DNA of 35,872 nucleotides, taken from assembly GCA_965364515.1 (NCBI GenBank), contig CBDTXZ010000008.1, forward strand, positions 1 through 35,872. The letters are read 5' to 3'. Below, piece after piece: positions 15,842 to 23,681 of the stretch (the stretch's first letter is position 1; each line of letters starts with the position of its first letter). The notes beneath the pieces are model-generated. The model was given only the letters and a program-made list of their open reading frames with translations. It searched no databases and was not told the origin of the DNA. Position numbers and translations under genes: made by a program. This DNA comes from JAHEDH01 sp965364515. GTDB taxonomy: Bacteria; Actinomycetota; Acidimicrobiia; Spongiisociales; ZC4RG35.

Positions 15842-16513
15842 TCAGCGCAGCACATAGCCGCGTCCCGGCACGGTCTCGATCAGTTGGGGCTCACCGAGCT
15901 TCTTTCGCAGGTTCGAAACGGTGACACGGACGGTGTTCGTGAAGGGATCGGCCATCTCGTCCCAGACGTGCTCGAGCAGGCGCTCCTGGCTGAGCACCTG
16001 CCCGCGATTCCGCATGAAGTACTCCAACAGGGCGAACTCCTTGACCGTGAGAGCGAGCGTCTCCTCGTCGCGGGTTGCGACGAACGCCGCTGGATCCAGG
16101 GTGAGCTCGCCGGCGACGAGAACCGGGCTTCCGCCGGACTCCCGCCTGAGCAAGGCTCGCACCCTCGCTTCGAGTTCGGCGAAGGCGAACGGCTTCACGA
16201 GATAGTCGTCGGCGCCGGCATCCAACCCGGCGACCCGATCCTCGACGGAGTCTCTCGCCGTCAGCATCAACACCTTCGGTTCGATCGTGCCGAACGTCTC
16301 GATCTCCCCGGTCCGCATCCGGGCGCAGAGATCGGGACCGCGTCCGTCCGGAAGATTCCAGTCGAGGATCACGAGGTCGTACTCCACGGACGTGACGGCG
16401 AGCTCGGCCTCCAGCATCGTGGCCGCCGAATCAACGGCATGGCCGCCGCGGGAGAGGCCCCGCACGATCGCCGAGGCGAGATCGGGCTCGTCTTCCACTA
16501 CCAGGAGTCGCAT
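15842..16513 (-). CDS. OmpR/PhoB-family response regulator (MprA-like)
   Basis: A 223-residue regulator. The receiver domain has the acidic pair E7-D8, phosphoacceptor Asp51 in LDWNLPDG, Thr85 in MLTARD and Lys107 in LVKPF. The winged-helix output domain includes L-T-V-K-E-F-A-L-L-E-Y-F-M-R-N-R-G and the VRVTVSNLRKKLG recognition-helix region. It is the first gene of the regulator-kinase-protease set and is divergent from the GH65 phosphorylase (102-bp gap), which may therefore be a target. The start at 16513 was taken because the receiver fold begins there; an upstream in-frame start at 16561 adds 16 residues. AAGGA near the ATG could act as a ribosome-binding site. Confidence 0.93.
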   Translation of the reverse strand: MRLLVVEDEPDLASAIVRGLSRGGHAVDSAATMLEAELAVTSVEYDLVILDWNLPDGRGPDLCARMRTGEIETFGTIEPKVLMLTARDSVEDRVAGLDAGADDYLVKPFAFAELEARVRALLRRESGGSPVLVAGELTLDPAAFVATRDEETLALTVKEFALLEYFMRNRGQVLSQERLLEHVWDEMADPFTNTVRVTVSNLRKKLGEPQLIETVPGRGYVLR

Positions 16514-16522
16514 CGTCCTTGC

Positions 16523-16528
16523 ACTGTA
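16523..16528 (-). promoter_or_regulatory. -10 box of response regulator operon
   Basis: The minus strand reads TACAGT with 9 nt to the ATG at 16513. The short interval contains AAGGA, so initiation could be either leaderless or with a very short leader. Confidence 0.4.
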
Positions 16529-16601
16529 TCGACCCATGCCGCCTTCGGATACGGCACGCACGGACGCCCGCGGCCTGGACGATCGAGCCGGTCGGGCTCA
16601 C

Positions 16602-16607
16602 TACATT
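16602..16607 (+). promoter_or_regulatory. -10 box, leaderless start of GH65 gene
   Basis: TACATT with 8 nt to the ATG at 16616 and no Shine-Dalgarno sequence. It is divergent from the response regulator promoter. Confidence 0.45.
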
Positions 16608-16615
16608 CGATTGCG

Positions 16616-18943
16616 ATGAAGAAGCGAACGCCCCTCCAGCTCCCTGAGGAGATCTACCCCGACGATCCCTGGATCCTGCTGGAGGATCAATTCGCTCCCG
16701 ATTTCCTGTACCTCACCGAGACGATCTTTGCGCTCACCAACGGACACATCGGAGTGCGGGGTTCACTCGACGAGGGCGCCCCCCATCACATCATCGGCAC
16801 CTACCTCAACGGCTTCCACGAGACGTGGCCGATCACCCATGCCGAGAAGGCATACGGGCTCTCCGAGGTCGGACAGACGATGGTGACGATCCCCGACGGA
16901 ACGCTCGTCGAGATCACCGTCGATGGGGAACCATTCCACCTGCCCTCGGTGGAGATCGTCCGCTGCCGTCGCTGGCTGGACATCGAGCGTGGTGTCCTCG
17001 AACGCGACGTCGCATGGAAGACCCGCACCGGAGTGACCGTCGAGATGCGGTTCCTCCGGTTCGTGTCGCTCGAGATGCCCGATGTCGTCGCCTCCAGGCT
17101 GGTTCTGGCCGTCGACCGGCCTGCGCACGTCACCGTCGTGTCGCGCCTCCGCAACCGCCTCGACGAGCCCACCGACACGTCGACGGAGACGGATCCGCGA
17201 CTCGCCAAGCAGTTCAGTCAACGGGTCCTGGAACCGCGGGCTGCGACCCTCGACGGCACCAGATTCGTCCAGGCCTGGGTCACCTCCAACTCCCGCATGG
17301 GATTGCTTTCGGGTATGGATCACCAGATCACCGGGCCTGCGCCGACGACGACTCTGCATCGCTCGGCGATGGATTTCGGCTTCGAATTCACATGGGAGCT
17401 CACCCCGTTCACCGGTGTCACGGTCGACAAGTTCATCGTGGCTTCGGCCGACGGCGAGTCCCCCGGACTCGATGAACGCTTGGAGATCGGAGCGATCCTC
17501 GACGCAGCGAAGGATCGTGGCATCGAACACCTCGCCGCCGACCAGGAACGCCGGATGGCCGCTTTCTGGGCCGCAAACGACATCGTCATCGAGGGCTCGG
17601 ACGTCGAGACACAGCGGGCCGTGCGGTGGACCCTCTTTCAGCTGCACTCGAACTCCGCGTGCCTGCGTGATGCCAGCATCCCGGCCAAGGGACTCACGGG
17701 CCACGCCTACGACGGCCACTACTTCTGGGACACCGAGATCTACATCCTGCCGTTCCTCATCTACACGAACCCTGCCGTGGCCAGGACCATCCTGGCCCAC
17801 CGTCACGGCATGCTCGAGCACGCCAGGAGAAGGGCGAGAACCCTGTCCAGCGACGGCATCCTCTTCCCCTGGCGAACCATCAACGGCGAAGAGGCTTCGG
17901 CGTATTTCCTCGCAGGGACGGCCCAGTACCACATCGACGCCGACATCGTCTACGCCATCCGCAAGTACGTCGAGGTGACGGGAGACCGCGAGTTCCTCTG
18001 GGCGATGGGGGCGGAGATCGCCTTCGAGACTGCCAAATTCTGGCTGGACCTGGGTTTCTATCGGTCGGACCACTTCCACATCCACGGGGTGACCGGACCC
18101 GACGAGTACACAGCTCTGGTCGACGACAACGCCTACACGAATGCCATGGCGCGCATGAACCTCCGGTATGCGTTCGAGGTCGCGTCCGAGCTCGCCGATG
18201 AAGACGAGGATCGGTGGCGGGAGCTCCAGACGAAGGTCGGGATCGAACATGGCGAGCCGATCGCGTGGCGGCTGGCCGCCGACGCCATGTACATCCCTCA
18301 CGACCGAGCCCTCGGCATCACCCCGCAGGACGACGACTTCCTCGAGAAGGAGGCCTGGGATTTCGAGGGGACACCCGAGTCGAAGTATCCACTGCTGCTC
18401 CATTTCCATCCTCTCACGATCTACCGCTATCAGGTCCTCAAGCAGGCGGACGTGGTGCTCGCCGATTTCCTCCTGGGCGAAGAGTTCAACGACGAGCTGA
18501 AACGAGCGAACTTCGACTTCTACGATCCCCTGACGACCGGCGACTCTTCACTCAGCGCATGTATCCAGGCGATCATGTCGGCGGAGCTCGGATACGCCTC
18601 GGCGGCGATGCGGCATTTCCACCATGCCCTGTACATGGACCTCGGCGACATCGCCGGCAACACCACCGACGGTGTCCACATGGCATCGGCCGGCGGCGTG
18701 TGGATGGCCCTCGTCTACGGCTTTGCGGGCATGCGAGACGTCAGGGGGAGCATCTCGTTCGATCCGCGGATGCCAGAGCAATGGACGTCGATGAGTTTCA
18801 AGGTCACCGTTCGTGGGATCGTCCTGTCCGTGCGGCTCGAGCACGAATCCATCGCGCTCGTTCCCGACGCCCCGATGGATGTCACGGTCCGGGGCAAGAC
18901 CCACCGGATCGAGCCCGGCGGTGGAACCGTCATCCACCTCTGA
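16616..18943 (+). CDS. Glycoside hydrolase family 65 disaccharide phosphorylase
   Basis: A 775-residue GH65 protein of typical length: an N-terminal beta-sandwich (about 25-280), then the alpha/alpha barrel. GHYFWDTEIYILPF is at about 367-380, and HGVTGPDEYTALVDDNAYTN at about 490-509 contains the catalytic acid Glu497. A small C-terminal beta domain ends the protein. GH65 enzymes phosphorolyse alpha-glucosides such as maltose, trehalose, kojibiose or nigerose to beta-glucose 1-phosphate plus a sugar. Which one cannot be decided here. No phosphoglucomutase or sugar transporter is adjacent. The frame stays open upstream to 15884, but that part is antisense to the response regulator; the ATG at 16616 begins the conserved fold. 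It converges on the next gene with 6 bp between stops. Confidence 0.92.
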   Translation: MKKRTPLQLPEEIYPDDPWILLEDQFAPDFLYLTETIFALTNGHIGVRGSLDEGAPHHIIGTYLNGFHETWPITHAEKAYGLSEVGQTMVTIPDGTLVEITVDGEPFHLPSVEIVRCRRWLDIERGVLERDVAWKTRTGVTVEMRFLRFVSLEMPDVVASRLVLAVDRPAHVTVVSRLRNRLDEPTDTSTETDPRLAKQFSQRVLEPRAATLDGTRFVQAWVTSNSRMGLLSGMDHQITGPAPTTTLHRSAMDFGFEFTWELTPFTGVTVDKFIVASADGESPGLDERLEIGAILDAAKDRGIEHLAADQERRMAAFWAANDIVIEGSDVETQRAVRWTLFQLHSNSACLRDASIPAKGLTGHAYDGHYFWDTEIYILPFLIYTNPAVARTILAHRHGMLEHARRRARTLSSDGILFPWRTINGEEASAYFLAGTAQYHIDADIVYAIRKYVEVTGDREFLWAMGAEIAFETAKFWLDLGFYRSDHFHIHGVTGPDEYTALVDDNAYTNAMARMNLRYAFEVASELADEDEDRWRELQTKVGIEHGEPIAWRLAADAMYIPHDRALGITPQDDDFLEKEAWDFEGTPESKYPLLLHFHPLTIYRYQVLKQADVVLADFLLGEEFNDELKRANFDFYDPLTTGDSSLSACIQAIMSAELGYASAAMRHFHHALYMDLGDIAGNTTDGVHMASAGGVWMALVYGFAGMRDVRGSISFDPRMPEQWTSMSFKVTVRGIVLSVRLEHESIALVPDAPMDVTVRGKTHRIEPGGGTVIHL

Positions 18944-18949
18944 GCATGA

Positions 18950-20284
18950 TCAAGCGGCAGAGATCGTGAGCCGAAGGATGAGGTCCTCGGAGTCGAAGAC
19001 GAGTCGGTAGTCGACACCGTTGCGGCTGAAGCTCCCGTCCAGCCCCTCGAGGTCCGGATCGCGAACGTTGAGCCCCATCGCCCCGAGCACCGCTCCCCGC
19101 TCGCTCGGCTCGAGGGTCGGGTCGGCGACTGCGATCGCCAGACCGAGCGCCTGGATGCCGAGTTGATCGGACGACGACGGGCCGGTCGGGTCGATCTCGA
19201 GCGTCAGCGCCGAGAGGCCCGATGGGGTCGATCCCGAGCTGCCGATCATGGCGATGTACTGGGTGAACCCCAACTCGAAATCCCCGGCCGGGAGCGATGA
19301 CCGGAGGCGGAGGCTCGGCGAGACTCGACTGGCCGTGTCGTTCCATCGCTCGACGAAGGCGTCGGGCGTCAACTGGAAGACCGACGAGTCGACGGGCTCA
19401 GCCGGCTCCTCTGCAACGGTCGGCTCGGTCGTGGATTCGATGGTCGTGGGCGTGACCTCGGTCACGGGCACGGTGGTGGCTACAACGGTCGTCTGAGTCG
19501 CTTCGTCGCCTCCCGAGAAGAAGTCGAGAACCACGGGCACGGCGAAGCCCAAACTCACGAGAACGGCGAGAACCACCGCTCCGATACCGATCTTCTTGAG
19601 AAGTGCCGGGTTGAAGTCGAGTGTCCGAGCGCTCCTGAGGCTTCGCTGGGTCGCGATGATGTCGTCTACGACGGTCGAGTTCTCCAGGTCCTCGTCGAAG
19701 TGGATCGATGCGTGATCGGTTTCGCCGGGGTACTCGTAACCGGCGTCGCCGGGGATGACGAATCCCGGCGAGGAGGTTCGTTCCTCTGCGGAGACATCCG
19801 GATCGCCCTCGTTCTCCTCGGATTCCTGACGCTTGCGGAACCCGGTCATGGCGGCTGCGAGCCTCTCACGAGACGACGGCCCGAACTTCGCGACGGGATC
19901 CTCTTCGATGTCCGTCTGCGGTTGCTCGTCTTCCGTCGGGGATTCCTCATCGAACCCGACCTCGTCGTCGTCCATCGCCGGCACGAGCGAGACCGGAGGC
20001 TCGGGAGACGGAAGCGGCCGGTCCGGCACCTCCGGCTCGTGGTCGCCCTCCACGGCTTGGGAGAAGGCGGCGACGTCCGCCGGATAGAACGTGACGACAT
20101 CGTCGGCGACGGACAACTCGTAGCCGCCGGAGCTGTTCCGTTCGAAGTGGATCGTGTTGCGGTCCCAGAGGCCGATCTCTGCGAACGACGTCGCCAGTCG
20201 CACTTTGTCCGCGGCGATCTGGAGGTCGACGTCGACCTCGTCACCCTCTACCAGCACGATACGGCCGGGGAACGTCCCGTTCAT
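18950..20284 (-). CDS. Single-pass membrane protein, paralog A of an unrecognised family
   Basis: A 444-residue protein in four parts: an N-terminal folded domain of about 75 residues (F-P-G-R-I-V-L ... V-D-V-D-L-Q-I ... I-G-L-W ... Y-E-L-S-V ... V-T-F-Y-P-A-D); an acidic, Pro-rich linker (about 80-225); one membrane segment (about 231-255); and a Thr-rich stalk with an outer domain (about 303-444) ending in ADPTLEPSERGAVLGAMGLN and the G-L-D-G-S-F-S-R-N-G block. Both folded domains are clearly homologous to those of the protein at 21165-22124. I do not recognise a named family. The positive-inside pattern puts the N-terminal domain in the cytoplasm. An alternative start at 20311 adds nine residues. 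A TATGGT box stands at 20315-20320. It lies 97 bp after the transglycosylase gene. Confidence 0.82.
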   Translation of the reverse strand: MNGTFPGRIVLVEGDEVDVDLQIAADKVRLATSFAEIGLWDRNTIHFERNSSGGYELSVADDVVTFYPADVAAFSQAVEGDHEPEVPDRPLPSPEPPVSLVPAMDDDEVGFDEESPTEDEQPQTDIEEDPVAKFGPSSRERLAAAMTGFRKRQESEENEGDPDVSAEERTSSPGFVIPGDAGYEYPGETDHASIHFDEDLENSTVVDDIIATQRSLRSARTLDFNPALLKKIGIGAVVLAVLVSLGFAVPVVLDFFSGGDEATQTTVVATTVPVTEVTPTTIESTTEPTVAEEPAEPVDSSVFQLTPDAFVERWNDTASRVSPSLRLRSSLPAGDFELGFTQYIAMIGSSGSTPSGLSALTLEIDPTGPSSSDQLGIQALGLAIAVADPTLEPSERGAVLGAMGLNVRDPDLEGLDGSFSRNGVDYRLVFDSEDLILRLTISAA

Positions 20285-20381
20285 CTCTTGCCGTTTCTCC
20301 AGCGGATGCATGACACCATATCTCGGTGTACCAGCTTGGCTTCTTGAATCGTTATCCGGAAATGGGTCGATCGGACCGAAC

Positions 20382-21047
20382 TCAGCCCCAGCAGTGGCGG
20401 CTCGGGTTCCAGTGCGACCAGCCGCCGCCCTCGTAGACCAGCCAGGCTGCCACCGTCACGTTTGCGGACGGGTCGAAGATGTCGGCACCGGGCACACCGG
20501 CCTTGACGCTCCGCTCGGGCCAGAAGCGGCCCAGATGCTGGAACAGCCCGCTCGCAGACGACCTCGGGTTCTTGGCGTTCGGATCGCCGGACGATTCACA
20601 GAAGATGATTCGCAACGCCCGGGTGACGTCGGTCGGGGCGAAATGGGCTTCGACGAGCGGGCGCCACACCTCGACGTCGCGCGGGGCGAGCGCGCGCCGC
20701 GGGGATGCCGGGACCGTGGTGGCGGGGGCCTGCGCCCGGACTTCACGAGCGGGAAGTCTGTCCGACGAATCCTCCGACGGCGTCGGGAACTCGAGCCCGC
20801 CCGCAACCACCGTGGGGGCACAGGTGGCGCCCTCGAGTGGGATCGAGCATCCGGGCGGAAGCGCGATGGTGGACGTGGTGGTGGGCACCGCCGCATCCGG
20901 GTAGCCCTCCGCCAGGCCGAACGAGGCGTGGGCCGGATGGACGTCCACCGATTGGAGTCCGGTGCCGGGTGACGTCCATGCGCCGCCGACGAACATCAGC
21001 GACGCCAGGATGCCGATTCCAGTGAGATATGACGCAAATGCGCGCAC
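20382..21047 (-). CDS. Secreted lysozyme-like transglycosylase (SLT fold)
   Basis: A 221-residue exported protein. A signal peptide (about 1-38, ending near A-H-A-S) is followed by a low-complexity spacer of roughly 80 residues, then a small lysozyme-like domain (about 125-221). IIFCESSGDPNAKN carries the catalytic Glu151, SSASGLFQH gives the conserved Ser-Gly-Leu-Phe-Gln, and an aromatic end (G-G-G-W-S-H-W-N-P-S-R-H-C-W-G) may close a disulfide with Cys150. It should cleave peptidoglycan glycan strands. The start is a GTG with GGAGG 8 nt upstream. It sits between two paralogous membrane proteins on the same strand and has its own promoter with an inverted repeat, suggesting controlled expression. 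Confidence 0.87.
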   Translation of the reverse strand: MRAFASYLTGIGILASLMFVGGAWTSPGTGLQSVDVHPAHASFGLAEGYPDAAVPTTTSTIALPPGCSIPLEGATCAPTVVAGGLEFPTPSEDSSDRLPAREVRAQAPATTVPASPRRALAPRDVEVWRPLVEAHFAPTDVTRALRIIFCESSGDPNAKNPRSSASGLFQHLGRFWPERSVKAGVPGADIFDPSANVTVAAWLVYEGGGWSHWNPSRHCWG

Positions 21048-21124
21048 GGGAGTGTCCTCCGCATGATTGGGGATGCGGCCGTTCGGCCGCCAGGGAGCCC
21101 GACTCGGGGGCTTCGGTGGACACC

Positions 21125-21153
21125 AACCTATTCAGGGCCGCTCGCAATTGCAA
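21125..21153 (-). promoter_or_regulatory. Promoter of transglycosylase gene
   Basis: On the minus strand, TTGCAA (21148-21153) is followed after exactly 17 bp by TAGGTT (21125-21130), a good vegetative sigma-factor match and the clearest two-box promoter in the window. The predicted transcript has a leader of about 70 nt before the GTG at 21047. Confidence 0.6.
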
Positions 21154-21157
21154 GCGG
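21138..21157. promoter_or_regulatory. 20-bp inverted repeat over -35, candidate operator
   Basis: CCGCTCGCAATTGCAAGCGG is a near-perfect palindrome with one mismatched pair. It covers the -35 of the transglycosylase promoter, the position expected for a repressor site. It lies 8 bp after the stop of the upstream paralog, so a role as its terminator is the alternative, although no T-tract follows. Confidence 0.45.
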
Positions 21158-21164
21158 GGAGCGC

Positions 21165-22124
21165 TCAGACCTCTGGCGAAATCGTGAGCAGCACCGACGA
21201 GAACGACTGGAAATACTTCATCGTGTATCGGATCCCGTTGCGGGTCGTCTCGCCGTCGAGGCCGCCGAGTTCGGGGAACCTGATGTCCAGCCCCATCTCG
21301 GCGAGGATCTCCCTCCGGTCCGTCTCCGTCAGCGTCGGGTCCGCCACCGTCAGAGCGATCCCCCAGGTGACGATCGTCATCTGGTCGCTGTCTGCGTCCC
21401 CGGACGGATCGGCGACGACCACGAGCGACCGCACGTCACCGTCCTGATCGGTCGTCCCCTGAAGAGAGATGAGCGGGGCCAACTGGGTGTCGAACGACCC
21501 CCGCGGCAGCGCTCCCCTGATCAACAGATCCGACCCGAAATCCCTCGCGACCCTGTTCCACTCGACCACGAGCAGCGAAGGGTCGAGGTCGAATGCGCTG
21601 ACGGCGGGAGCTTCGGCACTCGTTGCCGTGCCTTCGAGCGTGACCGGCGTGGTCGTGACCGGTTCGTCCGCAAAGACGGTTCGGATCATCCACGACGCCG
21701 CTAACACAACCGCCACGGCCGCGATGACGACTCCGAGCAGGGGTGAACGCAGAACAGAGAGATCCACCGGAGGCGTCTTCCTCTGCGGGGGCTCCTCGGC
21801 GTCCTCTTCGACATCGACCACGTCGACCGCTCGCACCACGTTGATCCGATCGGCGAGGCTCGAAGCCTTGAACCGTTGAGCGGCGACGATGGCGAACCGG
21901 CGGGCGTCTTCGGGCTCGAACGAGACGATCTCGCCGTCGACGCTGATGCGATAGCTGGACGCGTCCAATTTGGAGACGCGGCAGTACTTGATCGGCCACG
22001 TCCCGATCAGGACGCTGTCTGCGCGCAGCGTCAACGCGTCGGGCGATATCTCGAGGTCTACCGCCACGACATCCTGCTCAGGGAGCGTCAGCTTCCCGGA
22101 AAAGCGGTCGGCCACGGCGATCAC
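21165..22124 (-). CDS. Single-pass membrane protein, paralog B of an unrecognised family
   Basis: A 319-residue protein with the same plan as the product of 18950-20284. The N-terminal domain (about 7-80) reads F-S-G-K-L-T-L ... V-A-V-D-L-E-I ... I-G-T-W ... Y-R-I-S-V-D-G ... V-S-F-E-P-E-D. A short acidic linker, one membrane helix (about 128-148) and an outer domain (about 178-319) follow; the latter contains VEWN, DPSGDADSDQ, VADPTLTETDR and GLDGETTRNG. Its linker is about 100 residues shorter than in paralog A. No catalytic motif is evident; sensing, scaffolding or enzyme regulation are all possible. The GTG start has GAGG 4 nt upstream. The gene is divergent from the MFS/spermidine-synthase gene (103-bp gap). 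Confidence 0.82.
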   Translation of the reverse strand: MIAVADRFSGKLTLPEQDVVAVDLEISPDALTLRADSVLIGTWPIKYCRVSKLDASSYRISVDGEIVSFEPEDARRFAIVAAQRFKASSLADRINVVRAVDVVDVEEDAEEPPQRKTPPVDLSVLRSPLLGVVIAAVAVVLAASWMIRTVFADEPVTTTPVTLEGTATSAEAPAVSAFDLDPSLLVVEWNRVARDFGSDLLIRGALPRGSFDTQLAPLISLQGTTDQDGDVRSLVVVADPSGDADSDQMTIVTWGIALTVADPTLTETDRREILAEMGLDIRFPELGGLDGETTRNGIRYTMKYFQSFSSVLLTISPEV

Positions 22125-22227
22125 GCTACCTCACGTCGCATCGGAGTTTCCACCTTTGAGGGGACTGTCGACCCATTCCGCCGCCGAGGGATTTCCGAGA
22201 AGGGTGACGCCGGGCGACAATGCCGCC

Positions 22228-23676
22228 ATGCGCTCGAAGCTCGCCGGCGCGCTCGTGTTCTTCTCCTCGGCCGCCGTGCTGATCCTCGAGATCCTCGCCG
22301 GCCGACTTCTCGCGCCGTACGCGGGGGTGACGCTCGAGACATTCACAGCGATCATCGGGGTCGTGCTCGGCGGCATCGCAGTTGGCACCTGGCTGGGCGG
22401 GCGGCTCGCCGATCGCGCAGAGTCTCCGATCACTCTGCTCGGTCCGGTGATGATCCTGAGCGGAGCGCTCGCAGCCTCGACCGTTCCGCTTGCTCGTGTT
22501 CTCGGCCCGTCGATGGGCGCCGACGGCATCCCCGGACTCGTTCTCCTCACGGCGATTGCGATCCTGCCCGCGACGGCCGTGCTGTCGGCGATCCCCCCGA
22601 TCATCGTCAAGATCGTGCTCGACGACCTCGATCGGACCGGCGCCACGGTGGGCAGGATCTCCGCCCTGGGGACGGCTGGAGCCCTTTTTGGCACGTTCAC
22701 GAGTGGATTCGTGCTCGTGGCGACGTTGCGGACGTCCGTCATCGTGCTCACGGTGGCGCTGGCCACGGCGGTTGCAGGAGCGTTCCTGTGGTTGCGGTTC
22801 CGGCCGGTATCGCAGACGCTCACGACGATCGCACTCGTGGGACTGGCTGCCGGTTCCCTGCTGACGGCGGCGGTCCAGACCCCTTGCGACGTCGAGACCG
22901 CCTATTTCTGCGCCTCGGAGGTGGTCGATCCCGACGACCCGGACGCCTCGTTCCTGATCCTCGACACCGTCACACACGCCTATGTCGACAAGACCGATCC
23001 GGGCAATCTCCGCTTCACCTCGATCCGAATGTTCGCCGCAGCGATCGAGGCGATGACCAGCGGGCCGATCGAGGTCGTGCACATCGGCGGTGGGGGGTAC
23101 TCACTGCCGACGTGGCTGGATGCGACACGGCCGGGCACCCGCAACGTGGTGCTCGAGCTCGATGGTGCGCTCGTCGAGTTCGTCGAGGAGCGTTTCGATC
23201 CGGCCCCGGTCGAACGAACCATCGTCGGGGACGCTCGTGTCTCGCTTGGCGAGGCCGGAAGCGGTTTCGATGTTGCGATCGGTGACGCCTTCGGTGGATT
23301 GGCCGTACCGTGGCATCTGACGACGGCCGAGTTCCTGTCCGAGATCGCCGATTCCCTCGACGACGACGGCTTCTACGTGATGAATCTGATCGACCATGGC
23401 GACCTCGGCTTCCTCCGAGCCCAGATCGCCACCGCGCAGGAGGTGTTCGAACATGTCGCAGTCGTGTCGGTGCCGGAGAGGTTCGATGTCGGAGGAAACT
23501 TCGCGCTGGTCGCGTCCAAGCGTCCCATCCCGACCCCCGAGATCGTTGCCGAGGCGGCGGCGCTCGACCTCGGGATCGCCGGGCTCACAGGCGCAGACCT
23601 CGACGAGTTCGTCGGAGACGCCTCCGTGCTGACCGACGACTACGCACCGGTCGACCAGCTCCTCACGACTTCCTGA
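22228..23676 (+). CDS. Fused MFS/spermidine synthase-like membrane protein
   Basis: A 482-residue protein. The N-terminal half (about 1-220) has six to seven hydrophobic segments, opening with AVLILEILAGRLLAPYAGVT, the usual start of this fused family. The C-terminal half is a spermidine-synthase-like Rossmann domain with VVHIGGGGYSLPTWL (SAM or decarboxy-SAM loop) and NVVLELDGALVEF, where the Glu/Asp binds the ribose. Family members are annotated as polyamine aminopropyltransferase-like, but few are characterised, so the substrate is unknown. The start at 22228 was chosen at the conserved membrane domain rather than an in-frame start at 21970, which would overlap the divergent gene. It converges on the LLM gene with 5 bp between stops. 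Confidence 0.87.
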   Translation: MRSKLAGALVFFSSAAVLILEILAGRLLAPYAGVTLETFTAIIGVVLGGIAVGTWLGGRLADRAESPITLLGPVMILSGALAASTVPLARVLGPSMGADGIPGLVLLTAIAILPATAVLSAIPPIIVKIVLDDLDRTGATVGRISALGTAGALFGTFTSGFVLVATLRTSVIVLTVALATAVAGAFLWLRFRPVSQTLTTIALVGLAAGSLLTAAVQTPCDVETAYFCASEVVDPDDPDASFLILDTVTHAYVDKTDPGNLRFTSIRMFAAAIEAMTSGPIEVVHIGGGGYSLPTWLDATRPGTRNVVLELDGALVEFVEERFDPAPVERTIVGDARVSLGEAGSGFDVAIGDAFGGLAVPWHLTTAEFLSEIADSLDDDGFYVMNLIDHGDLGFLRAQIATAQEVFEHVAVVSVPERFDVGGNFALVASKRPIPTPEIVAEAAALDLGIAGLTGADLDEFVGDASVLTDDYAPVDQLLTTS

Positions 23677-23681
23677 GAGCA

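Noticed and set aside
15884..16615. Long in-frame upstream extension of the GH65 gene
   Set aside because: It is exactly antisense to the response regulator, whose receiver and winged-helix motifs are unmistakable, and it has no family features. The GH65 fold begins at 16616.
16763..18409. 548-codon open frame opposite the GH65 gene
   Set aside because: A by-product of strong G/C third-position bias; the sequence is low-complexity and charged, without motifs. The same reasoning removes the long frames opposite both DUF885 genes and the acyl-CoA ligase.
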